Source of the DNA: Sphaerotilus uruguayifluvii
Lineage (GTDB): Bacteria > Pseudomonadota > Gammaproteobacteria > Burkholderiales > Burkholderiaceae_C
DNA length: 64,000 nt
NCBI RefSeq assembly: GCF_013294065.1
Contig: NZ_JABSNM010000006.1
Location: 162,978-226,977 of the forward strand
Reading direction: 5' to 3'
Below, one piece after another: positions 34,525-43,239 of this stretch. The notes under the pieces are model-generated. The model saw only the letters and a list, made by a program, of their open reading frames with translations, was not told the DNA's origin and did no database searches. The position numbers and the translations under genes were made by a program. Position 1 is the first letter of the stretch; each line of letters begins with the position of its first letter.

Positions 34525-36783
34525 ATGCAGCGCTTCCATTTCCCGATCGTCATCATCGACGAGGACTTCCGCTCGGAGAACACCTCCGGTCTGGGCATTC
34601 GCGCGCTGGCGCAGGCCATCGAGAAGGAAGGCTTCGAGGTGCTGGGCGTGACCAGCTACGGCGACCTGAGCCAGTTCGCGCAGCAGCAGAGCCGTGCCTC
34701 GGCCTTCATCCTGTCGATCGACGACGAGGAGTTCACGCCCGGCCCCGAGCTCGATCCGGCGGTGCTGAACCTGCGCAAATTCATCGAGGAGATCCGCTTC
34801 CGCAACCCGGACATCCCGATCTACATCTACGGCGAGACGCGCACCAGCCAGCACATCCCGAACGACATCCTGCGCGAGCTGCACGGCTTCATCCACATGT
34901 TCGAGGACACGCCGGAGTTCGTGGCGCGCCACATCATCCGCGAGGCCAAGAGCTACCTCGACGGCCTGGCGCCGCCCTTCTTCAAGCAGCTGATGGACTA
35001 CGCGCAGGACGGCTCGTATTCTTGGCACTGCCCGGGCCACTCCGGCGGCGTGGCCTTCCTGAAGAGCCCGGTCGGCCAGATGTTCCACCAGTTCTTCGGC
35101 GAGAACATGCTGCGCGCCGACGTGTGCAACGCGGTGGAGGAGCTCGGCCAGCTGCTCGACCACACCGGGCCGGTGGCGCAGAGCGAGCGCAACGCCGCGC
35201 GCATCTTCAACGCCGACCACTGCTTCTTCGTCACCAACGGCACCTCGACCTCCAACAAGATGGTCTGGCACCACACGGTGGCGCCGGGCGACGTGGTGGT
35301 GGTGGACCGCAACTGCCACAAGTCGATCCTGCACTCGATCATCATGACCGGGGCGATCCCCGTGTTCATGACGCCGACGCGCAACCACTTCGGCATCATC
35401 GGCCCGATCCCGCAGGCCGAGTTCACCCGCGAGGCCATCGAGGCCAAGATCGCGAAGAACCCGCTGCTGGCCGGCGTCGACACCAGCGGCATCAAGCCGC
35501 GGATCATGACGCTGACGCAGAGCACCTACGACGGCGTGCTCTACAACACCGAGACCATCAAGCAGATGATGGACGGCTGGATCGACACGCTGCACTTCGA
35601 CGAGGCCTGGCTGCCGCACGCCGCCTTCCACAAGTTCTACGGCAGCTACCACGCGATGGGCAAGAACCGCCCGCGCCCGAAGCAGGCGATGGTCTACGCC
35701 ACGCAGTCGACGCACAAGCTGCTGGCCGGCATCAGCCAGGCCTCGCAGGTGCTGGTGCAGGACGCGCAGGAGCAGAAGCTCGACCGCCACCTCTTCAACG
35801 AGGCCTACCTGATGCACACCAGCACCTCGCCGCAGTACGCGATCATCGCCTCGTGCGACGTCGCCGCGGCGATGATGGAGCCCCCGGGCGGCACCGCGCT
35901 GGTCGAGGAAAGCATCAAGGAGGCGCTGGACTTCCGCCGCGCGATGCGCAAGGTCGAGGACGACTTCGGCCACGACTGGTGGTTCAAGGTCTGGGGCCCG
36001 CCGGCGCTGGCCGCCGAGGGCATCGGCCGCGCCGACGGCTGGGTGCTGCATGCCAACGAAGGCTGGCACGGCTTCGGCGACCTGGCCGCCGGCTTCAACA
36101 TGCTCGACCCGATCAAGTCGACGCTGATCACGCCCGGGCTGGACGTGTCGGGCGACTTCGCCGAGACCGGCATCCCGGCCTCGATCGTCTCGAAGTACCT
36201 GGCCGAGCACGGCGTGGTGGTCGAGAAGACCGGCCTCTACTCGTTCTTCATCATGTTCACCATCGGCATCACCAAGGGCCGCTGGAACACGCTGCTGACC
36301 GCGCTGCAGCAGTTCAAGGACGACTACGACCGCAACCAGCCGATCTGGCGCGTGCTGCCCGAGTTCGCCGCCAAGTTCCCGATGTACGAGCGCATGGGCC
36401 TGCGCGACCTGTGCCAGCTCATCCACAAGGCCTACGCCGAGGGCGACATCGCGCGCCTGACGACCGAGGTCTATCTGTCGGACGTCGAGCCGGCGATGAA
36501 GCCCAGCGACGCCTACGCGCACATCGCGCACCGCCGCACCGAGCGCGTCGAGATCGACCAGCTCGAGGGCCGCATCACCACCTCGCTGCTGACGCCGTAC
36601 CCGCCGGGCATTCCGCTGCTGATCCCGGGCGAGCGCTTCAACAAGCGCATCGTCGACTACCTGCGCTTCACCCGCGACTTCAACGAGCGCTTCCCCGGCT
36701 TCCACACCGACGTGCACGGTCTGGTCGAGGAGGACATCGGCGGCGGGCGCAAGCGCTACTTCATCGACTGCGTGAAGGCCTGA
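34525..36783 (+). CDS. Arginine/lysine/ornithine decarboxylase (PLP fold type I)
   Basis: A 752-residue enzyme of the large bacterial basic amino-acid decarboxylases (AdiA, CadA, SpeC/F family). A receiver-like wing domain forms the first 130 residues (FPIVIIDEDFRSENTSGLGIRALAQAI). The PLP domain has FHCPGH-type SWHCPGHSGGVAFLKSP and HFDEAWLPHAAFH, and the PLP-binding lysine is Lys398 in ATQSTHKLLAG. The C-terminal domain ends FHTDVHGL. The length is like AdiA, the inducible arginine decarboxylase, but CadA- or SpeF-like specificity cannot be excluded. GGAG lies upstream of the ATG at 34525. No antiporter gene is next to it, so it is not a standard acid-resistance cluster. Confidence 0.9.
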   Translation: MQRFHFPIVIIDEDFRSENTSGLGIRALAQAIEKEGFEVLGVTSYGDLSQFAQQQSRASAFILSIDDEEFTPGPELDPAVLNLRKFIEEIRFRNPDIPIYIYGETRTSQHIPNDILRELHGFIHMFEDTPEFVARHIIREAKSYLDGLAPPFFKQLMDYAQDGSYSWHCPGHSGGVAFLKSPVGQMFHQFFGENMLRADVCNAVEELGQLLDHTGPVAQSERNAARIFNADHCFFVTNGTSTSNKMVWHHTVAPGDVVVVDRNCHKSILHSIIMTGAIPVFMTPTRNHFGIIGPIPQAEFTREAIEAKIAKNPLLAGVDTSGIKPRIMTLTQSTYDGVLYNTETIKQMMDGWIDTLHFDEAWLPHAAFHKFYGSYHAMGKNRPRPKQAMVYATQSTHKLLAGISQASQVLVQDAQEQKLDRHLFNEAYLMHTSTSPQYAIIASCDVAAAMMEPPGGTALVEESIKEALDFRRAMRKVEDDFGHDWWFKVWGPPALAAEGIGRADGWVLHANEGWHGFGDLAAGFNMLDPIKSTLITPGLDVSGDFAETGIPASIVSKYLAEHGVVVEKTGLYSFFIMFTIGITKGRWNTLLTALQQFKDDYDRNQPIWRVLPEFAAKFPMYERMGLRDLCQLIHKAYAEGDIARLTTEVYLSDVEPAMKPSDAYAHIAHRRTERVEIDQLEGRITTSLLTPYPPGIPLLIPGERFNKRIVDYLRFTRDFNERFPGFHTDVHGLVEEDIGGGRKRYFIDCVKA

Positions 36784-36799
36784 GCGGCCGGGATCGGCC

Positions 36800-37666
36800 A
36801 TGGAAGGCGTGCCGGAGCGCTTCGACTCGCCGCGCGACCGCGCCGAGTTCCTGCGCCCGGCGCACCGCGCCGGCGTGGAGCTCTACCGCGCCGCCATCGT
36901 CGACTGCGCCTTCGAGCCGCACGGCCATGACGCCTACGGCTTCGGCGTGATCGACCAGGGCGTCGAGCGCTTCCGGCTGCGCGGCGCCGAGCACCTCGCG
37001 CCGGTGGACACGCTGGTGGCGATGCAGCCCGAGGACCTGCACACCGGCCGTGCCGAGACGCCGCAGGGCTGGTCCTACCGGATGGTCTATCTGGACGAGG
37101 ACCTGCTGCGCAGCCTCGGCGGCGGTGCGGCCTGGCGCTTCGACGAGGCGCTGATCCGCGATCCGCGCACCGTCGCGCCGGTCAGCGCGCTGATGCACCG
37201 GCTCTGGCGCGCGGCCGCGCAGGGCGCCGAGCCGCTGGCCTTCGACAGCCTGCTCGTCGAGCTGGTCGAGCACCTGCGCCCGCATGCCCGCGACGCGGCC
37301 GTGCCGCGCGAGGCCGGCGCCGCGGCGCGCTTCCGTCCGGTGATGGAGCTGATGCGCGCACGCCTGGACGAGCCGCTGACGCTCGACGAGCTGGCTGCCG
37401 CCGCGGGCCTGAGCCCTTTCCATTTCCTGCGCAGCTTCCGCCGCGAGCACCACGCCACGCCGCAGCAGATGCTGATGGCGCTGCGCCTGCTCGAGGCCAA
37501 GCGCCGCATCGCCGCCGGCGAGCCGCTGGCGCAGGTGGCTGCGGCCACCGGCCTGGCCGATCAGGCGCATCTGACCCGCGCCTTCTCGCGCCGCTACGGC
37601 GTGACGCCGGCGCGCTACCGCCAGCAGCTGCAGCAATCCGGTACAAGACCCCGCCGGCACGCCTGA
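36800..37666 (+). CDS. AraC-family regulator
   Basis: 288 residues: a cupin-type sensing domain (about 20-140, with FEPHGHDAYGFGVIDQGVE) and two helix-turn-helix motifs at the end (TLDELAAAAGLSPFHFLRSFRREH and QVAAATGLADQAHLTRAFSRRYGVTPARYR). Its 3' end is 15 bases from the start of an EamA exporter gene read in the same direction, a combination often seen where the regulator controls the exporter. It starts 16 bases after the decarboxylase stop, so it may be partly co-transcribed with that gene. Start ATG at 36800. Confidence 0.9.
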   Translation: MEGVPERFDSPRDRAEFLRPAHRAGVELYRAAIVDCAFEPHGHDAYGFGVIDQGVERFRLRGAEHLAPVDTLVAMQPEDLHTGRAETPQGWSYRMVYLDEDLLRSLGGGAAWRFDEALIRDPRTVAPVSALMHRLWRAAAQGAEPLAFDSLLVELVEHLRPHARDAAVPREAGAAARFRPVMELMRARLDEPLTLDELAAAAGLSPFHFLRSFRREHHATPQQMLMALRLLEAKRRIAAGEPLAQVAAATGLADQAHLTRAFSRRYGVTPARYRQQLQQSGTRPRRHA

Positions 37667-37681
37667 CCGACACTGCCCGGC

Positions 37682-38674
37682 ATGTCGATCGGAATTCTCT
37701 GTGCCCTGGTGGCCGGTCTCATGTGGGGCCTGGTCTTCGTCACGCCGCTGCTGCTGCCGGACTATCCGGCCGCGCTGCTGTCCTGCGGCCGCTATCTGGC
37801 CTTCGGGCTGATCGCGCTGCCGATCGCCTGGTTCGACCGGGCGCGCCTGCGCGAGCTCGAGCGCAGCGACTGGATCGAGGCGCTCAGGCTCTCGGCCATC
37901 GGCAACCTGCTGTACTACCTCTGCCTGGCCGCGGCGATCCAGCGCGCCGGCGGTGCGCTGCCGACGATGATCATCGGCACGCTGCCGGTGGTGATCGCCG
38001 TCTGCTCGAACCTGCGCGATCCGCACGAGCGCCTGCCGTGGCGCGAGCTGCTGCCGCCGCTGGGGCTGATCGCCGCCGGCATCGCCTGCGTCAACCAGGT
38101 CGAGCTGGAGCGGCTGCGCGCCGAGGGCGGTCTGGACGCCGGCCGCTACCTGGTCGGTGCGCTGCTGGCCCTGGCCGCGGTGGCCTGCTGGACCTGGTAC
38201 CCGATCCGCAATGCCGACTGGATGCGCGCCCACCCGGACCGCCATCCGCGCAGCTGGGCCACCGCGCAGGGACTGATGACGCTGCCGCTGGCGGTGCTGG
38301 GCTACGGCGTGCTGGGGCTGGTCTCGCTGACGCCGGCCGGCGCCGCCGGGCTGGGCGTGGCCATGCCCTTCGGGCCGGAGCCGCTGCGCTTCGTGCTGAT
38401 GATGCTGGCGGTCGGCCTGCTGGCGTCCTGGGTCGGCACGCTGTGCTGGAACGCCGCCAGCCAGCGCCTGCCCACCGCGCTGCTCGGGCAGCTGATCGTG
38501 TTCGAGACGCTGGCCGCGCTGGGCTACGCGATGGTGATGCGCGGGCGCTGGCCGGGCACGACGACGCTGGCGGGCATCGTGCTGCTGGTGGCCGGCGTGC
38601 TGCTCGCGCTGCGGGTGAAGCCGCGCCGCGACGGCGCTGCGGGTGCCGATGCGCAGCCTGTCACGCCCGCCTGA
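37682..38674 (+). CDS. EamA/DMT-family transporter
   Basis: A 330-residue membrane protein with ten hydrophobic segments in two repeats (drug/metabolite transporter superfamily). It begins MSIGILCALVAGLMWGLVFVTP with the start-helix pattern of EamA domains, and the second repeat begins near residue 155 (ARYLVGALLALAAVACWTWYP in outline). Such proteins export amino acids or other small metabolites. Together with the upstream AraC gene it forms a regulator-exporter unit. The exported compound cannot be told from the sequence. Confidence 0.88.
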   Translation: MSIGILCALVAGLMWGLVFVTPLLLPDYPAALLSCGRYLAFGLIALPIAWFDRARLRELERSDWIEALRLSAIGNLLYYLCLAAAIQRAGGALPTMIIGTLPVVIAVCSNLRDPHERLPWRELLPPLGLIAAGIACVNQVELERLRAEGGLDAGRYLVGALLALAAVACWTWYPIRNADWMRAHPDRHPRSWATAQGLMTLPLAVLGYGVLGLVSLTPAGAAGLGVAMPFGPEPLRFVLMMLAVGLLASWVGTLCWNAASQRLPTALLGQLIVFETLAALGYAMVMRGRWPGTTTLAGIVLLVAGVLLALRVKPRRDGAAGADAQPVTPA

Positions 38675-38808
38675 CACGGCCTGGGCGCGCTGACGGACGA
38701 GGCCGGACGCCGTGTCGGACAGCTTCCGACACGCGTTCTGGCATGTGGCCGATGGGCAGGGCGCGGGCCCGAGCCTAGAGTGCACCCATGGATTTCAGGA
38801 GTGCCACG

Positions 38809-39045
38809 ATGAACGCCCAGCAGTACACGACGTTTCCCGCCGATCCGTTCGCCCTGATGATGAATCCGCAGGACATTCTCGCCGCCGTCGAGCGCTCGGA
38901 GCGCCTGGGCCGGCTGCAGCGCCGCGTCTGCCGCCCGCTCGACCGCCCGCTGATCCCGCATGCGCTGACCGAGATCGAGCTGTTCGACCGCAGCATCGAC
39001 GCCGGCATGGTTCCCGACGAGGAACTGCCGGACGACGAGCACTGA
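38809..39045 (+). CDS. Small hypothetical protein, 78 residues
   Basis: A small, acidic, soluble protein with start MNAQQYTTFPADPF and a basic middle (ERLGRLQRRVCRPLDRPLIP). There are no membrane segments. The ATG at 38809 is chosen because AGGAG lies 8 bases before it; an in-frame ATG at 38788 would add seven residues but has no ribosome binding site. Codon use matches its neighbours, so it looks like a real gene. Such small proteins of about this size and make-up occur in many Burkholderiales, with no function known to me. Confidence 0.6.
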   Translation: MNAQQYTTFPADPFALMMNPQDILAAVERSERLGRLQRRVCRPLDRPLIPHALTEIELFDRSIDAGMVPDEELPDDEH

Positions 39046-39056
39046 GCGCTCCGGCT

Positions 39057-40190
39057 TCAGCGCCGGCCGGGGCGCCAGCCGCTGAGCCGCCACAGCAGGC
39101 GGCGCAGCTCGGCCATGACACCCGGCGCCCCTGCGGCCTGCAGCCGCTGGTGGCCGAAATGCTCGTTGCAGAAGTCCTGCTTGACCTTGGTGGTGCCGGG
39201 CAGCATGTCGATCAGGTCGGTCCGGCCGGAGTCGATCTCGGCGCGCAGCATGCCGGCGACCAGCACCCGACCCGGCTCGTGGCGCGAGAACTCCGGGTCG
39301 AAGGCGGTGAGCTGGTAGAAGAAGGTGCGCCCGCGGTGCAGGCCGAGCGCGAAGGCGATCACCCGGTCGCCGGCCTTGAGCAGGTGATGGCGCGCATGGC
39401 CTTCGGCGGCGAGCTGCTCCAGCATCGTCCGGTAGGCCAGGCGGTCGCGCTCGCGGCCGAAGAGCACATGCCGGCTGCGACCGCGCTGCTCCAGCGTCTG
39501 CTGCCGCAGCGAGTGCAGCCGCTCGATCTGGGCCAGCTCGTCCTCGTCGAGCCGCTCGCGCTGCACCAGCCGCGCGCCCAGGTCGCGCTCGATCGCGCGC
39601 TGGCGGTTGAGCGTCTTGCCCAGCATCGAGCGCCCCAGCGTCGCGGCATGGCGCTCCCAGTCGGCGCTCAGCCGCGCGCGGTGCGAGACCATCGGCTCGG
39701 GCTGCAGGCGCGCGTCGCGCAGTCCGGCCGCGAAGGCCGCGCGCATCGGCGAGACGTCGCGGAAATACTGCAGCTCGATCAGCTCGACCGGGCTGCGCGG
39801 CCCGGACAGGTGGCGCGCCAGCGCCTGTGCGCAGGCCTGGGCCTCGTCGGCGCGGGCGACGAGCAGGTCGCCGTCGAAGCGCATCGATCCCGGCACCGCG
39901 CCCCAGAACTCGAGCCGGCGCACGCCCCCGCGCCAGGCCGGTCGCCGGTCGATGACGGTCGGTGCCGCGCCGACCAGCCGCTCGCCGGCCCACACCAGCA
40001 GGAAATGCATGCGCCGGCCCGGCAGCAGGTAGATCGGTGCCATCGCGCGCAGCAGGCCGATCGAGAAGAAGACGCCGCGTCCGTCGGGCACCGCCTCGAG
40101 CAGCTGCTCCCACGCGGCGCGATGGGCCTCGAGCGCCGCGGGGCTGTCGGCCACGGTGATGCGCAGAGGGCTGGAATCGGTTTCGCTCAT
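39057..40190 (-). CDS. GNAT-fold acetyltransferase, PF13480 (CelD/BcsL-like) type
   Basis: 377 residues. It has the PF13480 layout: an N-terminal half resembling a degenerate GNAT fold, then from about residue 170 MLGKTLNRQRAIERDLGARL, HSLRQQTLEQRGRSRHVLF and LLKAGDRVIAFALGLHRGRTFFYQLTAFDPEFSRHEPG. It ends with TDLIDMLPGTTKVKQDFCNEHFGHQRL. This ending, with the TKxKxxW/F-like motif, is common in capsule- and cellulose-related acyltransferases. The start ATG at 40190 lies 7 bases after the stop of the membrane acyltransferase gene, so the two are in one operon and probably modify the same glycan. Confidence 0.8.
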   Translation of the reverse strand: MSETDSSPLRITVADSPAALEAHRAAWEQLLEAVPDGRGVFFSIGLLRAMAPIYLLPGRRMHFLLVWAGERLVGAAPTVIDRRPAWRGGVRRLEFWGAVPGSMRFDGDLLVARADEAQACAQALARHLSGPRSPVELIELQYFRDVSPMRAAFAAGLRDARLQPEPMVSHRARLSADWERHAATLGRSMLGKTLNRQRAIERDLGARLVQRERLDEDELAQIERLHSLRQQTLEQRGRSRHVLFGRERDRLAYRTMLEQLAAEGHARHHLLKAGDRVIAFALGLHRGRTFFYQLTAFDPEFSRHEPGRVLVAGMLRAEIDSGRTDLIDMLPGTTKVKQDFCNEHFGHQRLQAAGAPGVMAELRRLLWRLSGWRPGRR

Positions 40191-40197
40191 GGGATGA

Positions 40198-41244
40198 TCA
40201 TGCGGCACGCGCCGGTGGCGCATCGTTGCGATCAGCCCCGGAGCGGCCGGCCAGTTGCATCGAGGGCGGGCGGCGGTAGAGCCAGGCCGCGCCGTGGCGC
40301 CGCGCCAGCCGGTGCAGCAGCAGCGCGGCGGCGATCGCGCCGGCCGGCAGCAGCAGCGCGCGCAGCGCCAGCGGCAGGCCCGTGGCGGCCAGCAGCGGTG
40401 CCAGCGCCTGCATCGGCAGCCAGAAGCCCAGGTAGATGACGATGGAATCCCGGCCCGCGGCCTGCAGCCCGGCGCCGAGGCGCCGGGTCTGCAGCAGCGC
40501 CGCGATCATCACCACCGCGCCGATGCCGACCATGCCCAGCAGCAGCGCCAGCAGCGGCCACGGCGCCGGCTGGACATGCACCAGCACCGCGTTGGCCGGC
40601 GCCCACAGCGCCAGCAGCGCCAGCGCCCGGCGCGGCCGCTCGCTCGTCCAGCGCGCCAGCGCGAGGAAGAAGGGCGCCAGCCGATGTCCGGCGTGGAAGA
40701 AGACGAAGAACTCGCCGAACCAGTCCAGCACCGGCACGCCGGTGTGCAGCGGGAACAGGTGCATGACCGCCGCCGCCAGCCCGACATGCCATGGCGGCAC
40801 GCCGCGCAGAGCCCGCGAGACCAGCGCGTAGACCGGCAGCATCAGCAGGAACCACAGCATCGCCGGCGGCTTCCACAGCGCCAGCAGCAGCTGCGCGAGC
40901 GCGTCGGCCGGGCCCTGCGGGTGCTGCAGCCCCAGCAGCCACTGGCCGACGACCAGGATCGGTGCCCACAGCACCAGGAAATGCAGGTAGTGCAGCACCC
41001 GGCGGTCGGCGAAGTCGCGCCAGGGCCGGTCGATCACGCGGCCGAGAAAGAGACCCGAGATCAGGAAGAAGTCCGGCATCCGGAAGGGCTGGGCAAAGGC
41101 GCTCAGGTAGCCCAGCCAGCTGGCCGAGCCGTCGCTGGCGATCAGGCTGCGTGCCCCCCACAGGCCGACGACGGCCAGGATGCACAGGCCCTTGGCGATG
41201 TCGACCCAGTCCTGGCGGGCGGGCGTGTCCTTCTTGGCTGTCAT
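40198..41244 (-). CDS. Membrane acyltransferase (acyltransferase_3 family)
   Basis: A 348-residue protein with about ten membrane helices of the acyltransferase-3/OpgC/YcfT type. The start KDTPARQDWVDIAKGLCILAVVG has the typical D-x-x-K/R-G first helix, and PFRMPDFFLISGLFLGRV is the F-x-x-S-G-x-F-L motif of helix 2. Members move acyl groups onto sugars of exopolysaccharides, Nod factors or periplasmic glucans. It ends 7 bases before the PF13480 acetyltransferase gene, which points to a joint glycan-decoration job. It is divergent from the glycogen operon; the 223 bases between the starts show no clear promoter. Confidence 0.85.
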   Translation of the reverse strand: MTAKKDTPARQDWVDIAKGLCILAVVGLWGARSLIASDGSASWLGYLSAFAQPFRMPDFFLISGLFLGRVIDRPWRDFADRRVLHYLHFLVLWAPILVVGQWLLGLQHPQGPADALAQLLLALWKPPAMLWFLLMLPVYALVSRALRGVPPWHVGLAAAVMHLFPLHTGVPVLDWFGEFFVFFHAGHRLAPFFLALARWTSERPRRALALLALWAPANAVLVHVQPAPWPLLALLLGMVGIGAVVMIAALLQTRRLGAGLQAAGRDSIVIYLGFWLPMQALAPLLAATGLPLALRALLLPAGAIAAALLLHRLARRHGAAWLYRRPPSMQLAGRSGADRNDAPPARAA

Positions 41245-41467
41245 GGGGAGATCCGCGGCGATCGTGGGTGGAGGGGAAGATGGAAGGAGAGGCCGGGCTC
41301 AGCATAGGCGGCCGGCCCGTGGCGTGGATCACGTCTCCCCTGGCTGGTGCCCGCGGGTGCGGGAGCGCATCAAGGCAAATGGTGCGGATCTTGCAGATAC
41401 TGCGCTGCGACAAGACAGGAGCAGCGGGTCTTCCGCAGGATGGGTTCCGTCACGGTTACATGGCAAG

Positions 41468-43195
41468 ATGAAAGACATGACCCCGAACACGCAGAGCCAG
41501 AGCACGCCGGATCACGCCGACAGCGCATGGTGGCGCGGCGCGGTGATCTACCAGATCTACCCGCGCAGCTTCCAGGACAGCAACGGCGACGGCATCGGCG
41601 ACCTGCCCGGCATCACCGCACGGCTGGACCATGTGGCGTCGCTCGGCGTCGACGCGATCTGGATCTCGCCCTTCTTCCGCAGTCCGATGAAGGACTTCGG
41701 CTACGACGTGGCCGACTACCGCGACGTCGACCCGATCTTCGGCACGCTGGCCGACTTCGACGCGCTGCTGGCGCGCGCGCACCAGCTGGGCCTGAAGGTG
41801 ATGATCGACCAGGTGCTCTCGCACACCTCCGACCAGCATGCCTGGTTCCAGGAGAGCCGCCTGAGCCGCGACAACCCGAAGAGCGACTGGTATGTCTGGG
41901 CCGATGCCCGGGCCGACGGCACGCCGCCGAACAACTGGCTCAGCGTCTTCGGCGGCAGCGCCTGGCAGTGGGACTCGCGCCGGCGCCAGTACTACCTGCA
42001 CAGCTTTCTCTCCAGCCAGCCTGACCTGAACTTCCACAACCCGGCGGTGCAGGACGCGCTGCTCGGCGAGGTGCGCTTCTGGTGCGAGAAGGGCGTCGAC
42101 GGCTTCCGCTTCGATGCCTGCAACCACCAGTTCCACGACGCGCAGCTGCGCGACAACCCGCCGGCGCAGGGCGGCGAGGTCTCGACGGTGCGGGCCGACA
42201 ACCCCTACGCGATGCAGCAGCACCTGCACGACAAGAGCCGGCCGGAGAACCTGGTGTTCCTCGAGCGGCTGCGTGGCGTGCTCGATGCCTTCGGCGCGAC
42301 CAGCATCGGCGAGGTCGGCGACGAGAACGCGCCGCCGCTGATGGCCGACTACACCGAAGCCGGACGTCGCCTGCACATGGCCTACAGCTTCAGCCTGCTG
42401 ACGGCCAACTCGGCGCCCGCCCATGTGCGCGGCGAAGTCGAGAAGCTCGAGCGCGAGATCGCGCGCACCGGCGGCTGGGGCTGCTGGGCCTTCTCCAACC
42501 ATGACGTGCCGCGGGTGGCCAGCCGCTGGTCGAGCGACGGCCAGCCCGACGACCGCCGCTCGAAGCTGCAGCTGGCGATGCTGCTGACGCTGCGCGGCAG
42601 CGTCTGCCTCTACCAGGGCGAGGAACTCGGCCTGCCCGAGGCCGACGTGCCCTTCGAGCGGCTGCAGGATCCCTACGGCCTGGCCTTCTGGCCGGAGTTC
42701 AAGGGCCGCGACGGCTGCCGCACGCCGATGCCCTGGCAGGCCGACGAGGTACAGGCCGGTTTCTCGACCGCCGAGCCCTGGCTGCCGGTCAGTGCGGCGC
42801 AGCAGGCGCGCGCGGTCGACCGCCAGCAGGCCACGCCGGACTCGGTGCTGAAGACCGCGCAGGCGCTGCTGGCCTGGCGCCGCGCCACGCCGCTGCTGCG
42901 CGAGGGCTCGATCCGCTTCGTCGATGCACCCGAATCGGTGCTGATGTTCGAGCGCCGGCTGGGCCCGGCCGAGGCTGCAGACGCACCATTGGAGTGCATG
43001 CTGCTGGCCTTCAACACCGCCGACCGTCCGGTCGAGGTGCCGCTGCCGCCCGCCTGGCAGGGCGCAAGGCTGCGCGCCGACACGCCGCTGGGCGGCGGCG
43101 CCCACCTGTCGGCCGACGGGCTGAGCCTGCGGCTCGATCCGCTTGGCGCGGCGATTGCATGCCATGCCGCCGATTCCGGCATCCGCTCGCGCTGA
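41468..43195 (+). CDS. GH13 alpha-glucosidase, first gene of glycogen operon
   Basis: A 575-residue (beta/alpha)8 glycoside hydrolase of the oligo-1,6-glucosidase/alpha-glucosidase group. [22 protein letters not shown] is the classical start; then DGFRFDACN with nucleophile Asp216, SIGEVGDE with acid/base Glu282 and FSNHDVPR with Asp346. It is predicted to hydrolyse maltose and malto-oligosaccharides released during glycogen breakdown. No signal peptide is present, so it acts in the cytoplasm. It is 44 bases upstream of glgB and in the same direction. Start: ATG at 41468 (a second ATG lies at 41477). Fine specificity (alpha-1,4 or 1,6, or sucrose) is not certain. Confidence 0.88.
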   Translation: MKDMTPNTQSQSTPDHADSAWWRGAVIYQIYPRSFQDSNGDGIGDLPGITARLDHVASLGVDAIWISPFFRSPMKDFGYDVADYRDVDPIFGTLADFDALLARAHQLGLKVMIDQVLSHTSDQHAWFQESRLSRDNPKSDWYVWADARADGTPPNNWLSVFGGSAWQWDSRRRQYYLHSFLSSQPDLNFHNPAVQDALLGEVRFWCEKGVDGFRFDACNHQFHDAQLRDNPPAQGGEVSTVRADNPYAMQQHLHDKSRPENLVFLERLRGVLDAFGATSIGEVGDENAPPLMADYTEAGRRLHMAYSFSLLTANSAPAHVRGEVEKLEREIARTGGWGCWAFSNHDVPRVASRWSSDGQPDDRRSKLQLAMLLTLRGSVCLYQGEELGLPEADVPFERLQDPYGLAFWPEFKGRDGCRTPMPWQADEVQAGFSTAEPWLPVSAAQQARAVDRQQATPDSVLKTAQALLAWRRATPLLREGSIRFVDAPESVLMFERRLGPAEAADAPLECMLLAFNTADRPVEVPLPPAWQGARLRADTPLGGGAHLSADGLSLRLDPLGAAIACHAADSGIRSR

Positions 43196-43239
43196 CTCCC
43201 TTCTTCTGGACTCCGGACTTTCCGTCTTCTTCTCGCCCC

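Noticed and set aside
33880-36801. About 970-codon open frame opposite the decarboxylase gene
   Set aside because: Antisense shadow, composition unlike a protein; the plus-strand gene is complete and motif-rich.
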